From positions 15,303,514 through 15,367,513 of the forward strand of contig NC_049981.1 in the NCBI RefSeq assembly GCF_000003815.2: 64,000 bases of DNA, read 5' to 3'. Under the pieces are notes generated by a model. That model was given only the letters and a program-made list of their open reading frames with translations, searched no databases and was not told where the DNA came from. Within the stretch, counting starts at the first letter, position 1; each line of letters opens with the position of its first letter. Source of the DNA: Branchiostoma floridae (taxonomy: Eukaryota > Chordata > Leptocardii > Amphioxiformes > Branchiostomatidae). This document shows, piece by piece, positions 1-13,800 of the stretch. A program made the position numbers and the translations under genes.

Positions 1-187
1 CAGTTCAGCCACCGTCAATGCGAACGGAATAATTTATCTCCCATTTTCCGCAACAACCAGAGCCGGTGACAGCTTAAAGAGCATATCACAGGTAAAAATG
101 TCACCTTCTGTCAGCTGTTTAACTGGTACAAATGACATTTCAGATTTCATTTCTTTTGTAATTCCTTCAATGTCAATCTTTGCTTAA
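1..187 (+). other. Possible terminal exon fragment, unrecognised
   Basis: The first ~100 bases are richer in GC than the next 7 kb. The frame starting at base 2 is open to a TAA at 185-187 (61 codons), and the frame starting at base 1 is open to a TGA at 67-69. A donor-like CACAG/GTAAAA lies near 90. This would fit the last exon, or an exon-intron boundary, of a plus-strand gene that begins upstream of the window. No protein family is recognised, so this is only a candidate. Confidence 0.2.
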
Positions 188-3100
188 AAGTAATTAGACC
201 ATGTTGCAGGAAAAGCCTTAGAGATTGACGTGTTATGAAAGCATGTTTCATGTTTTGCTAATGTGCCTTTATTACATTCATGTACAGATTTGGTGTTGAA
301 TACTTAAAGCCCTGTAATACCAATTTCAATGGCACCAGAAATGTTACTGCAGTTTTAATTATGAAAGGGGTCTTTACTTGTTATCATTAATGTTGCCTTC
401 CCATATGTTTTAATCCAATGATTTTATTCAATATATGTTAGCTGCAATCTGTATATTTCAAAATTTAACATGTAACAATATCAAAGTGCCAAAATCAATG
501 GTAATGGTGTGAGGATTGTGAAAATTGGTGTTCAGAAATCTTTAAAGCAAGTAACTATTTCATTCTCTCATAGAATTATCCCGAAAACAAGAAACAAAAA
601 TTTAGGATTTTGCTTCTTCCAGCTAGTTTCTTGGGCAATAGGTTGCCATATACTCATAAAGTAACAAAACGAATTTGACAATTATGTGGATGGAAGATTT
701 ATGTTGATCCATGTAGTATGTACCATTTGCACAATTCATCTCTTTTTAAGTCCAGAAATACGGATTCTAAAAATGATTCTGTCAGAAACTGTGCCTTGAA
801 TCTTTAAACACCCTGTTCTAGACCTTCAAATAATCCTACTACTTTAGTTGAGTTCAAATCCATCCATTTTTGTGCTCAACTCTGACCATGGCCCAATTTA
901 TAATGCAAAATGCCCCCCTCCCCACCATTATTTATATCCCTTACCCTAGACAGTGATGTATGATGATAACCTGTAATGTATTGGCCAAGGGCCAGAGCAT
1001 CTGATGAAAATGGCTGTAGCCAAATCACATTGCTCCCTTCCTTTCAGCTGGGATTAATAAAAGAACAATGCTGAAATAACAGCAGACCTTCAACATACAT
1101 CAATGTCATAAAAGACAATTGATTATCTTGGGTCAACTGAGAACTGAAAATTTGTTATCAATTTTTTTTAAGTACTTGGTAGTAAGTTTCTTGGTCCATT
1201 TTCACTAGGCTATGGGTTAATTTTTTATAGTATTATGGTGAGATGTTGATCAGATATAACAGAGAAACAGACATGGCACTAAATAGAGCATTAGAAAACA
1301 GGGTATTGTGGAAAAACAGATTGTCGGGTCCTCTGTGGTGCCCCAACAGTCAATTGATTGGACAAAGGGTAGATGAGATGAGAGATCATCATCATATCTT
1401 GAGAGATGAGAAAAGAGAAACTTTTTAGAAAGAGCTAAATGAATGTCACTTTTGTGCCAAATAAAATGCCAGCTATGAACTCAGATTTGTCCCAAAACAA
1501 CTAGCAGATTCCACCACTATTTCACAACACTATTACCAGCACCAAGGCCAGTGACATCTTGTGAAATTCAATTGAAGTACAAAAGTCAACTGGATGAAAC
1601 TGAATGGACAATTTTTTTCTTACAAAATTTTGTATATTTGGCACTCATTTCTTCCTGGCTATGGTGATAGTGTTATATAACAGGTAAACCTTTTTTTAGC
1701 CTTTAAGGACAAATACCTATTTTCTATACCAAGTACCGTTCACACACACAGATTTCAACAACAGTACTATTTCAGTATTATTAACAACTCTGTTACTAGC
1801 ACCATGGCCAGTGGCATTTGATTGCCTAGTCCATGTCTAGAGGTCAGTGACTTTAGCCCTTAATGAAGAACATCCATCTTTATAAGCCTTGCTAATGCCT
1901 TAGTCGCTCTTCAATCCACGGAATTTGCGATGCAGTCTTCATTTTTTATTCATTGCAGTAGATTTTATTAGCATACAGGTTATCAGTGGTTTGCATGGCA
2001 CTACTGTTGGTCTTAAACATTTTTGTGGTCATTTTATTTTTGCAGTTTGGGCAATAACCTCCCTATTGCAAAACTATGATACATGTTTCCATTACCTTGC
2101 TACTGAACATATTTTTTTCAACAGAAATTACTGTTCTGTAGAAGACTCCCCATCTACAGCAACATCAAATCTCAGCAAAAATTAATGACATTATGGTAAG
2201 AGATTTTGCAGCCACTTAGTATGTGCCGTCATGCACTTGTAAATTTGTAACCTTATCGCACTAAAACAAGAAGCCCTGTGGGATTTCTAATACATACTTT
2301 ATGGTTGTTTTTAATTGGTCAGTGGTGTGTAAAAGATTGGATTAGAGTTATACAAAGTACATTTTGTACCATGTGATGAGTACTATTAAGGTTCATAAAT
2401 TTTGTGACTTGTGTTAGACTCTTATTTAGTCTTTGGCTACATGTACATTCAATGTTGTACTCTCATTTTAAGCTGGCTGCTTCCACACTACTGTGCTTTT
2501 TTTCTTGCCTTTTTGTGAATATTTTCTGCAAAAAAACATAAACTGGATATCTTCTACATGGGACACCACACTCATTTAATGCTACCTGTGTTCCACCATT
2601 CTTCTGCTAAATGCTGTGTTTGAGATGCAAGTATTTTTGGTGATTCATGAAATACATCATTCAAACCTGGATTCAGCAACCACTCGAGGGACTGAGGACA
2701 GGGTGGGGTTACTAGTAACTAAACAATGTAAAAATGGACATGTGGCTCATAGCTGGAAGGTGGTAACCTATGTCAGGTCTATGGTTTGTCTGATCAGGCT
2801 TGACTAGATACATAACTGCTTACCTCTAATTTTACCTGCACTGAATAAAGTGCACAATGAACGTAGTATATCAAATTTGTATTTTGAGGTCGGAATATTT
2901 ATCGTGCTATCATCATGCATTTTGTATATGCTGCCTAAAGGCTGTCTCCAGCTCCAAGTTGTTAATTTTTGCTGTCATTTAAGCGTGCAAAAATAGCTTG
3001 CAGAAGTTTCATATCATGAAGTTGAGATTTTTTGGATGAACAGGGTGAAAATTTTACCTGTCATAAGAAGCAAATTTTAGTCCTGGGACAGAGGGACAGA

Positions 3101-4049
3101 CCCAATGGTCCCTGGTCCTTTTACAAGATAAATCTGGTATGCAATCAGTGTCCCCTCCATTAACGTGAAATGATGGTCCTAAGAAAATAATTGCATGTCA
3201 GAAGGATGTCGTCCTCCCCATCATAGACATCTTCATCACAGTGTTTTGTACTGTAACAGTTTTATCATTGATGTATGCGGACACATCCTAATGGACTGAC
3301 AGCATTATTAAGGAGAACAGATTTTACCAGTCTCTTGAAGTGGTTGCTTTTTTTCACTTAGCAAGGACATCTAAAGCACTGACTTCATTTTAGCCATTTT
3401 ACATGTTACATTATAGGCCATACCAATTTGACTCCTTGGTTCCTAGTTTTCAGATTAAAATGTAGAACTAGAAGGATGACATACAGTTTTAGAGTTTTTC
3501 TCCGAGCCCTCTTTCATATGTTTTTTTCATGCTTTCAGTATTATTAAATGTATCTTAAATGTCCCAAAACCTAGGAAACGAATATATAAATTACTGTAAA
3601 ATTAGGCCATGCCAGTCTATTTCCTTGGTTGAATAAAAATCTGTTTTTAAGACTCTCTTCTTTGTTTTCTGAGATACAGTATACCTTGAAATGTATGCAG
3701 CTTGTCTTTATAATGTTACAGTTTTCACAGTGACCTCTCGGATCCACAGCCAAATTATTACACAGCAAATATGCATTTTGTAATGTTTAGTCACAGTTTC
3801 AACAGTTAGAACAGTTTCAACTGCAAACTTCAAGCACTACATAAAATCCTTCACCCAGAATAGAACTCTCGCAGAAGTAAATGAAGTTATAGTACATGTG
3901 TTTCTCTTCATATGAAAAAGACCAGCTATACCTATGTCAGAGTGTTGCCTGGGTGCAAAACAAGTAAATAGGACAGTCACCTATATGTATGGACAGACAT
4001 TCAATAAGATTGACAGCTACTTCTATATCAGTCATAACATGATACATAA
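188..4049. other. AT-rich non-coding DNA
   Basis: No exon-like stretch with splice signals is seen. There is a diverged direct repeat: about 1505-1560 and about 1740-1825 both carry an ACTATTTCA...CCAGCACCA.GGCCAGTG core. Two minus-strand copies of a dispersed module containing ACCAAGG...GG.ATGGCCTA lie at about 3411-3490 and 3560-3640; plus-strand relatives occur near 6530 and 13405. AATAAA-like hexamers (for example 1459-1464) could be polyadenylation sites of an upstream gene. Confidence 0.55.
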
Positions 4050-4572
4050 CGGGGGCTGCCCTAAGATGCTTCCTGCCCTAAGATGCCACAAATTTTTTGC
4101 TGATCTTATCATGCATAAGTACGCCGTGTTTGTTGCCACTGACTATGATGATTAGAAAAGTAAATAAACCAAGTACAAACAAACAGCTGTTTTTTCCATT
4201 AAAAAATACTTACACATATTCACGTCCCTTTTTTTTGAAGACAGAATTTTCACAATAATGTTGGTAGCGCCGAATCACTGTGGTCACCTGTTACTAGGTA
4301 TTGGTGGCTCGTGTCCCTAAATATACAACCTGTACAAAACAGCCACACAACTGTTATACACAGCAGCTCAAAATCGGTAATATTCACGATAACGTCCTCG
4401 ATGTTTGCCAGTTGTAACGCAAAGGGTTCCTTATACAAGTATGGTCTAATTATAATGGAATCCGATGTGTTAAAAATTCATTGATCAAATCTTGACCACT
4501 CTTTGGCAACTAGTGGTGGAGCACCGTTAGTTTGAGCGCGTTAAATAGCGTAGCATCTTAGGGCGGCCCCCG
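4050..4572. mobile_element. Non-autonomous DNA element with 21-bp TIRs, superfamily unassigned
   Basis: The left end (CGGGGGCTGCCCTAAGATG...) is repeated inverted at the right end (4552-4572) with one mismatch in 21 bp. The CCCTAAGATGC part is repeated again just inside the left end. The interior has no coding capacity. The flanks do not show a clean target-site duplication: ATACATAA on the left and ATATACGG on the right match at only half the positions. A similar GGACAGTCACCT...TATGGACAGA motif occurs on both sides (about 3971 and 4589), so an older duplication may be involved. Confidence 0.6.
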
Positions 4573-7500
4573 ATATACGGACGAGGACAGTCACCTTTAC
4601 ATATGGACAGATACAATCAAATCAGCTCACAAGCTAACTCACAGAGTAACAGATGTTACAGCATCCTTATGAGGAGACAAATTTTCATGTAAAAAAAAAC
4701 ATCCATGCCTAGGAAATATTATATCTGCATATTTGCATGATATTAGAATGTTGATGCAAAATATAAACCGGTTGTTAATACTTACAAAAGTAAGAAATTT
4801 TGTTTTCTAGATTCTGTATGATGCAAAACTATTATCCTCTTCGAATGCAAAACTTGTTATTTTAGGCCAGCCTGGTCTTTCTTATAAGAACCCTTGTCAC
4901 GTCTTCCCCATGTTGTAAGTTTATTTTACACAACCACCGGTGACAGCCTTATATATAAGTACACTCCTGGCTCCTGTACTCTGGTACCCAGGGCTCACTC
5001 TGTTTCCTCCAGACTATTACATTTCATGCATGCCAGGCTCTCTTGTTGGGCCATATCACTTGCTTGGTTAATGTTCTTGAACAATTTTAAGTACAAATAT
5101 AGCAACATGTCAAAAGGAAATGCTCAGAAAGCTGATAGAAAAACCTTCATCTGAATTATATAATCACCTACCTGAAAGGTGTGTTTCAACTTCAGTTTAC
5201 TTTTCCATTGGACTCTTGATATTTGATATTTCTGTAAAGCATTTTAATATTTTTTTAATGCAAGAAGTAACAAGTCAAATTGGCATGGCTTTAGGTATAC
5301 CCATGGTACCATGCTTTTTTCAAGGCTATTGCATTTTCTGCTTTGCTGACACTTAGGTTAGTAGGACCACAGCAACACTTTGTTGTCCACAAGCTTCATC
5401 AAACTAATTTGTTGGATCTCAGATTCAAGAGAGAGAATGTTGGAAGACCCACACTAGAGAGGAGTCTGACGGGAAAGTCTGTACATGCAACAAGTGATAG
5501 TTATTACAAGATGCAAGATTTCCTCCCAGCTCTCAGTTTCATTTCATCCTCTTCCTAAATTTTTACTTTAAATTGCTGATAACCAATGTAATGAACCAGT
5601 GTGGACTTGTGGGTACCTAGGGCTTGCTGTGTTTTCTCCAGCCTATTACTAAGTGCACTTTCTGCCTTGCTGGCCCTCAGCAGCACTACTATCCATGATG
5701 TCAGTCTGAACATTTTTGGAGACAGTATAGAAAGCATCTTAATGCCAACAACCTGCAGTGTTCTCTCATCATGAAGATTTATCGCAAGTCGTTTCACGAT
5801 TACTGGTACAGAAAATTGATGCATGCCCTAAATGTAAGAGGCACTGGATCCGATTGGGGCGTGTTGCTTCCTCCGCCAGTCATCTGGACTAAGTGCAGCT
5901 CTTAAGCTATTCCGCAGTGCCATGTAGAGAGCTAGCAACATTCCCGGGACTTGGGAAGCTAAAGCAGCAGCAGTCATATATTCTTGATGGATTTTTGCTG
6001 AGGTAGGCATATTTTCCTATAGTTCTCTCATGTGGGTATCCATCTGGAAAATAGATTTGTTAATGAAGTGGAATAAACATATTCCAGTCCACCTTATGTT
6101 TCAGATTGTGTAAGGCTAAAATCTTGTCTCTTAAGCCCTTTGGATAAATATCTTATGGTATTATGTGGTGTCTTCTGAGCATTAGAATGATTTAAAGACC
6201 ATATCCCAGGAATACATCTCCAGAAAATTTCAATTTTGCCATGGAAAGCCAAATGTGATAAGGCAAGCTACTTCCTTATGCCTTGCTATCTATGTGAAAC
6301 TGTTTGCTCTTTACTGATTTCTTGATGCCTTAAGTCACCAGTAAAACATGCCATAAAATCTTATGATGCCAGTACAAGTACATATCTTGATACTTACTAT
6401 TAAGACTACTTAATTGACATGACAACAGAGTCAAGGAATAGTCTGGTAGAAGCTTTGTACTGCAGATGCCTAGAGTCAGATGAAAGTTTTGTCCCAGCCC
6501 TCTGATTTCATCTTGCTTAAACTTAAAGATGCCCAAGAACCAAGGAAATGTATTGGTGTGGCCTCTAAGTGCGGCAAGGTTTGGGAAGACGGAATTTCAA
6601 ATCATATCCACTGTGGCTTATGCAGGCTCTCTTAGGGATTTGCGGTCTTCACACTCTAATAGGTTTTCCATGTCGAGATATCACAAGGACTGGACCGTTA
6701 AAGGTTGTAGGTAGAATCATTCATACCGCTGTAGTGAGGATTGAATTTTATGCATTTTGGTGTTTTGCTAATAGAATTTGGACCATTTTTTTAAATTCAT
6801 TTTATTATCAGCTGTAAATTTAAAGAAATGTGGTGTGGACTCATTTGCATACTGGCCACTGTGAACTTGAACAAGAGAGGACGTGAATAATTCTGGACAT
6901 GCCATCTTTTGTGGACAGAATGAACGAACCATGAACCATACTCCCAGTCTCACAAATAGATACTGTTATGTGATTACATTTATCAGTATTTAAATCCTGC
7001 ACCAGTTGATACAGTAAAGAAAAACTTAACTTTTGGGATACCAAATATAAATAAAAAGTTATGAGGAATATGGTTTGTCAACTGTATGGGTATGGCTGGT
7101 ATAGCTGTTGGTAGAAGAGTTAGGGTACAGGTCCGAATCTCTATCGTTTCCAGTCCTGAATCATTCCGTAAAGTAACCTGTGGTCTTCAATAATAGTAGA
7201 GACAGTAAACAAAATGTGAGTTGCGATTTCTGGTGCATGTATTTCATGAAATGAATCTACAATATTTCTCACAAGATGGTCTCAAATCAAAGACATCACA
7301 ACACATACAGTGTTTTCATCTTTTTTCAGTGCTAAATTCTGATATATGCATATGATGGTTATAGATGAAGTTTATGTGAACCTAACCTAACATTTAGCCA
7401 AAAGGAGTTATCCAGATGTTTTCTCGCACAGCTTTTGTTATTGTAGCAGCATATCTATGTATCATGACAGGGCTTGTTGGTTTTTAATGTTGGCCCTAGG

Positions 7501-7831
7501 GTAAAATGGTAATTCGTAATGATAAGCCGCATCTGAGTGCTAATTTTGTCAGGGGAATTCAGGATTCTATAATGAATGGGGTTTAAAAATACATGTACCA
7601 TTTGTATGCAGATTAAGGTAGATGTCATTACTATTATTTCAACTACAAACCTGCAGTTCATCCCTGGATCTAGAATACAGTGTGACTTCCTCTGACCAAG
7701 GTTATCTTTCACTATACAGATGAAGTAACTGAAGGGATACAACGACAGTCCATTCTTCACGGCATGGTCAATACTGGTCGACCCGATTTCTGAGTGGCTA
7801 AAGGAGGCTACGGAGGAACGTCAACAAAACA
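4573..7831. other. Non-coding DNA upstream of the ST8Sia gene
   Basis: No supported exon. Two similar segments (about 4975-5030 and 5605-5660, with a GGTACC.AGGGCT...TTCTCCAG pattern) suggest an old duplication. A plus-strand copy of the dispersed ACCAAGG module is at about 6530-6570. At 7095-7145 a weak tRNA-like A-box/B-box pair (TGGTATAGCTGTTGG, then AGGTCCGAATCTC) hints at a decayed SINE. The last ~60 bases are probably 5' UTR of the sialyltransferase. Confidence 0.5.
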
Positions 7832-10800
7832 ATGGCATGCCACGGTGCGACAGGGATTTTCCACGGCTCCCTGGGTAGGAAGAGGATGGGCTTCCTAGTA
7901 CTGATGTTCCTGGTGCTGTTTTCAATGATGGCGTTTCATGTGCAACGGCAGTGGATGTTTGTACGCGACACCACTCTACTGGAAACCCTGGAGTGTTACA
8001 GGTAAGGCTTTTGATTTCCGTTCCATGGGTTAAATTGGCCTTAAAAGGAGTTAGTTGTTCTTTGTCTGAATTCACTCAACATGATAATGCTGAGCTGTAC
8101 ATGTCTTGAGATCTGCATGATTTCAATTTATAGCTGCTTTTGCCAAATTGTTTCTGCTGCTGTTATATGCATCTTATTACTGCATCTATTAGAGAAAAAA
8201 GCAAGAGAAAATCATTTTGCAATGTAACATCATCATCATGTGAGAGAGTTCTGCTGATATGGTTTTATGAAGCATAATGGGCTGAAGCAAATTCATTTTT
8301 TGCTGGCAATTTTCACTCGGGGGGAAGTCATTATGATAATTGAGTGCAAGTTGGAGGTGGTAGATAATCACCTGAAAATTGAGTTTTGAAATATTGTGCC
8401 ATATACTTGTTATGTCTCACTTAGTGGGATGGGCTGTTTGCTTGATGCTACTTTGCAAATGTCAAAACCTACAAGGCAATCAGCACCAGGGACAGGTCTG
8501 ATTGTGTATGTGAACAGCAACTCAGCACCAGGGACAGGTCTGATTGTGTATGTGAACAGCAATCAGTACCAGGGACAGGTCTGATTGTGTATGTGAACAG
8601 AAAGCACCAGGGACAGGTCTGATTGTGTATGTGAACAGAAATCAGCACCAGGGACAGGTCTGATTGTGTATGTGAACAGAAATCAGCACCAGGGACAGGT
8701 CTGGTTGTGTATGTGAACAGAAATCAGTACGAGGGACAGGTGTGGTTGTGTATGTGAACAGAAATTACCTCCAGAGACAGGTGTGGTTGTGTATGTGAAC
8801 AGATATCAGCACAAGGGACAGAAATCAGTACCAGGCAGGGTTGTAGCCAGCACCTGTCCTTCAGTCCTTTAAAGGAATTTTGCAGCTTGGGACTGAAAAA
8901 AGTTTTCCCCATTCCGTCCCCTGGGACAGACAAAAATTGATATGTAAAGATATAAAAAAAACTGAAACCCATGTGTTCTTAGTCTACAAGCAAAATTTGC
9001 ACCTCAAAATGCAGGAAATAGTGTTTCAGCGGGTCTTGATTAAAGAACTTTCTGGGACCAAGACCCCCTAGAAATGACTCGCAACGTCACGCCATGCCTT
9101 CAGTGCTTGATAGGATTCCCATTCAAAATCAAGGGGACTGAAAATGATTTCAGGCTGGCTACAACCCTGGTACCAGGGATAGGTCTGATTGTGTATGTGA
9201 ACAGAAATCAGCACCAGGGACAGGTCTGATTGTGTATGTGAACAGATATCAGCACAAGGGACAGGTCTGGTTGTGTATGTGAACAGAAATCAGTACCAGG
9301 GCCAGGTCTGATTGTGTATGTGAACAGAAATCAGTACGAGGGACAGGTGTGGTTGTGTATGTGAACAGAAATTACCACCAGAGACAGGTTTGGTTGTGTA
9401 TGTGAACAGATATCAGCACAAGGGACAGGTGTGGTTGTGTATGTGAACAGAAATCAGCACCAGGGACAGGTCTGGTTGTGTATGTGAACAGAAATCAGTA
9501 CGAGGGACAGGTGTGGTTGTGTATGTGAACAGAAATTACCTCCAGAGACAGGTGTGGTTGTGTATGTGAACAGATATCAGCACAAGGGACAGGTGTGGTT
9601 GTGTATGTGAACAGAAATCAGCACCAAGGACAGCACTGATCATAACCTTCACCTTTACATGACCACACATGATTTTCTATGCTGATCTGTGTCAGTGACA
9701 GATAGCAAGTCTGTTCAACTAATGAAATATTGCACCATCACTACCAAGGAGGGATTCATTTGCATGCTAAAATCGTTGCAAACCAAATCATCTCATGTCC
9801 AAATTCCAATATGTGTACTTTCTTGGGGGCTTTATTGCTGACAGTAATCAAATTCTACTAAAAGACTTGGTAAAAAAAGAAAGACCTATTCCTTTGTGAT
9901 TCTGTAATGAAGTCTTTGGGGAGCTGATGAATATGATTATTTCTCTTGATAATACATTTAGGAGTCGTAGGATATTGCATTTTATATACTGTATCTACTT
10001 ATACAGCATGATTGCATGTAAAGACACTACATACAATCGTTTGATTCAGAAGCACTACATTGGAATTCAAATTTTGTTTGGAAGCACACTGCAAAGAAGA
10101 GCTACACTTCTGGTTGCTCCTGTTGAAGATTTGGTTATAGTATTTTTAAGCTTATTGTGTTGTGTTTAGAGACATTTGTCAAATTTCAATCCAGGATATT
10201 TAACCGAAAGCCCTGCTTATTCACATGTAGTTTCTATTGTAATACCTGGTATATTTGTTCTTTTTCTGTAGATCTTGTATCTTTAATATGATACACCAGG
10301 GTTCGAATACACATACTTAACTTGCAATTTGCACACAATTTTCAAGATTTGCACTGAACTTGCAATCTTGCATGTTGAAAATACCTGGCCGTAAAAAATA
10401 CTCTCAGGAATTAGACATATGAACGTCTGTCTTTTTCCTTCCTTGTTTTTGCCGGTAACTTTCTCCGGTAGCTTCACTAGATGTAATCAAAATTCGCTGA
10501 TTCAAGCTAGCGACCCTCGTCGCGATCACTGCCTAGTCTTATTTTGCGTGTAAATTTTTCAAATTGCACGTAAATGATTTGCCAACTTGCAATTTTGCAT
10601 GTAGCAAAAAAAAATATTTCGATCCCTGTACACTTTGCACTTGGATTGTGCATGAAAAAAACATGTCCCTCTTGTCTATCTTAGAGAGAGTCCTTTATGG
10701 CCTCTTCTGTTTTCCCCACTTTGTACATATATATACACATTGTCCTATATAACATATTCCTGTCTTATCTCCCCAAAAGTGCAAAAACCAAAAAAACATC

Positions 10801-13800
10801 CTGGCAACTTCCTGCTTCAGGTCTATTGATCTTCATGTCATGATGTCTTCTTTATCACATTTGTTTTCAGTTTTACTCTCTCTGGACACCCTAAAGGTAA
10901 AAAAAGTGGAAATGAATGTTGCATTTGTTCTCTGTAAATGTTGCTGGCCAAATTGTGAACCAAAACTTTTACAAAAATCATTCTGTCCCTACGTTAGTGG
11001 TCTTTAAACTGACTTGTCATAAGGAGCATGCTTAGAGACATTCTATGATTGAGTTTCATGTTTTACAATTCCCACCCCACAGGGAAGTGCCTTGGTCAGA
11101 TTGTCTGCTGTGTTTTCATCAGCACTTATGGTTATTCATTACCATGGCACCACAACATTAGGATATTTTCAACAAAAACATCCTGTGATTTCCAAGCAAA
11201 ATTTCAGCGGTAATACCCCACAAGAATTTCACATAAAATTGCTGCGACCACACTTCTGACATAAGTGCCTTGAAAGCCATTTTGTGTGATGCAAATGCCA
11301 TGCACATGTAGTGGCACTTTAGCAAATGGTACCCGAAATGTGTTGTGACACACAATCGCTGGTACGGCAGTTTGCAAAAGGCCAGAGTTAAATGTGCTGT
11401 GAAAACACCTGCAAACCATTCTGTTTTCATGAGGCAGTTTATAAAAAATTGATAGAACAGCATTTGCAAGCAAATGCAGGACGTTTCCTTCTTAATTTAT
11501 TGCAAATATGCCATTATCAATACAGTGAATTTCTTTCTTTTCATGGCAGTAGTAGTATAGACCAGTAGTATCCAGTGTTGATTACACTGGTACTGGGGTC
11601 CCTGACACAGGTAGGCTGCAGTTGGCTAGTCTTTGCACAATGCACACTTTGTTCTTTGTGTGCATTGCCAAGTGTTCCTCTGCATAAACATAATGACAAA
11701 CTATTAACATTAGACCTGGTAAGATGTTATAAATCAGCCAGACCCTCAAGTTTCAGTCGTGTTTAGATATGAACTGTACCCAAAATAAAAATCAAAGATC
11801 TCATAACTTTGATTTTTTGTGTGAATTTTTTTGGTTAATCTACAGGGCTCGAAATTCATTTTTTGGATTAGGTGCCCTGGTGCACCCAGCTAAGAAAATT
11901 GGGTGCACCAAAATAATTTGGGTGCACCACTTAAATTTAAGTAGAATGTCAGAAAAACCTTAAATAACAAAACTTAGTTTAATTTTAAGTTAGCAATACA
12001 TGCTATCAAATTCTAGTACCATGTCAGACATTTTTGTTATCTTTCTAAAACACCCCCATCTAACTCCTGCAGCTTTTCCCCCTACCCATTCACCTTTTAC
12101 CCCGGACTTCCCCTTGACCCACCCTGTACTTCATCTGTGCCCCCGCCCTTCCGCTTTACCCGCAATGGCCGCCGTCAAGCCGAATTGCACGTAGTCAACA
12201 CGAAAATTGTTCAGAAAGTAACAATAATGGTTGCGCCACGGAACATAAAATAGTCTATTCTCAATGACACATTCTGGGCCACCTATCTGCCAAGTGGTGT
12301 TTCACAACTCTTTCCCAATCTGAACTGAAAAGGCACATGCCGACAGCAGCGCGTAGTTTGGGCGGGGGAAAAGCGGGGGAAAAGCGGAATTACACCGGGG
12401 GTAAAGATGAAGGACGGGGACACAGATGAAGTACAGCGGGGGTCAAGGGGAAGTCCGGAGGAAAAGGTGAACGGGTAGGGGGAAAAGCTGAAGGAGTTAG
12501 GTGGGGGTGTAATACCCAGATGTCAAGAATATGATGTAAACTAGTATACTTTGATATCTTTACATACATAAAGCCAAGATAATATTTGGGTGCACCCTGT
12601 GCACCCACAGAAAATAATTGGGTGCACAGCTCCAATTTTGGGTGCACCTGGGTGCACATGCACCCAGTATTTCGAGCCCTGATCTATAATTGTGAATTTC
12701 TTACTGATTCTGTATATCAAGTTAAATGCCTTTTCCCCCATAGCTACTATACTATATCATAAGACAAAAGCCATGCACATAGCAGGAAATTGAGAACAGG
12801 CAATGAGATACCCTATTCTGGGACCTTCTTTGGACTCTGAGCTTTGTGTCACTGAAATCAGTCTATTTCACCTCCAATAATGAGACTCTCACTTCCATTT
12901 CTTCTTGTATGACACGATTTCTCATGTGGTACCTATAATAATATATAACTACAGACACACATGAAAACAAATAGACACACTGAAAACAAAACCTCCATAC
13001 ACATCTATAAAAGCCAACCAATAGCCCTTTTCTGGAAAGGCTCTTTGAACCAGAAACAAAGCAAACTGCTGAGTCACCAAGATAGCCATCAAACATGCCC
13101 ATATTTGCCCTAAGAGATGGAAAACCTGTTAAAGGGACCCTTCAAGATCTCCATTTAGATTCTGTTCAGCAACTTACTAAAACATTCTTTCCTAGCGTGA
13201 CCTATTGGCCTCTTTGTCACATTTAACAATTCCTGCCAGTGGAGCCAAGTTTTTACCACCCGATTTTTGGTGTAGGATAGTACAGATGCATGGAGTTAGG
13301 TTTAGGACCATGTAGGGTTAGAGTTTAATCTCTGCTTGGAGAGTACAAGTTTTACCCCTAGTCCTTTGTTTTCATCTTCACCTCATGCTACCTTTAGAAT
13401 ATCTGAGAACCAAGGAAGTAAACTGGTATGGCCTAAGAATGTTAAATATTGGCTATGGGAAAAAAGAATAGGAAAATTACATAAATAAATAATAGATAAT
13501 TCTATGAATGAAGGAGCAGGTTTGGCTTGAAACACTACTACTGTTGTTGGTTACCTGACATGCATTTTACTGGTACGGGATGCAGTCCTTATGGGACATT
13601 ACTAGTAAGCTGAGGTCAACTGTTAATTGTGCTTGTCAAAAAGGGCTGTTGGAATTTTCCTAGTATATACGATATATGTGTACATTATGAGCACCTGCCT
13701 CCTCTGTCATGACCAGTTTTAGAATAGCTCTTCATTAAGTGAAACTGGCACAAGGTCACTTTCAATTTAACCAACCAGATATGTAGTTCCAATTGCTTTT

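Noticed and set aside
12000-12659. Similar proline-rich peptides on opposite strands
   Set aside because: Caused by the foldback arms of the 11843-12681 element, not by two genes.
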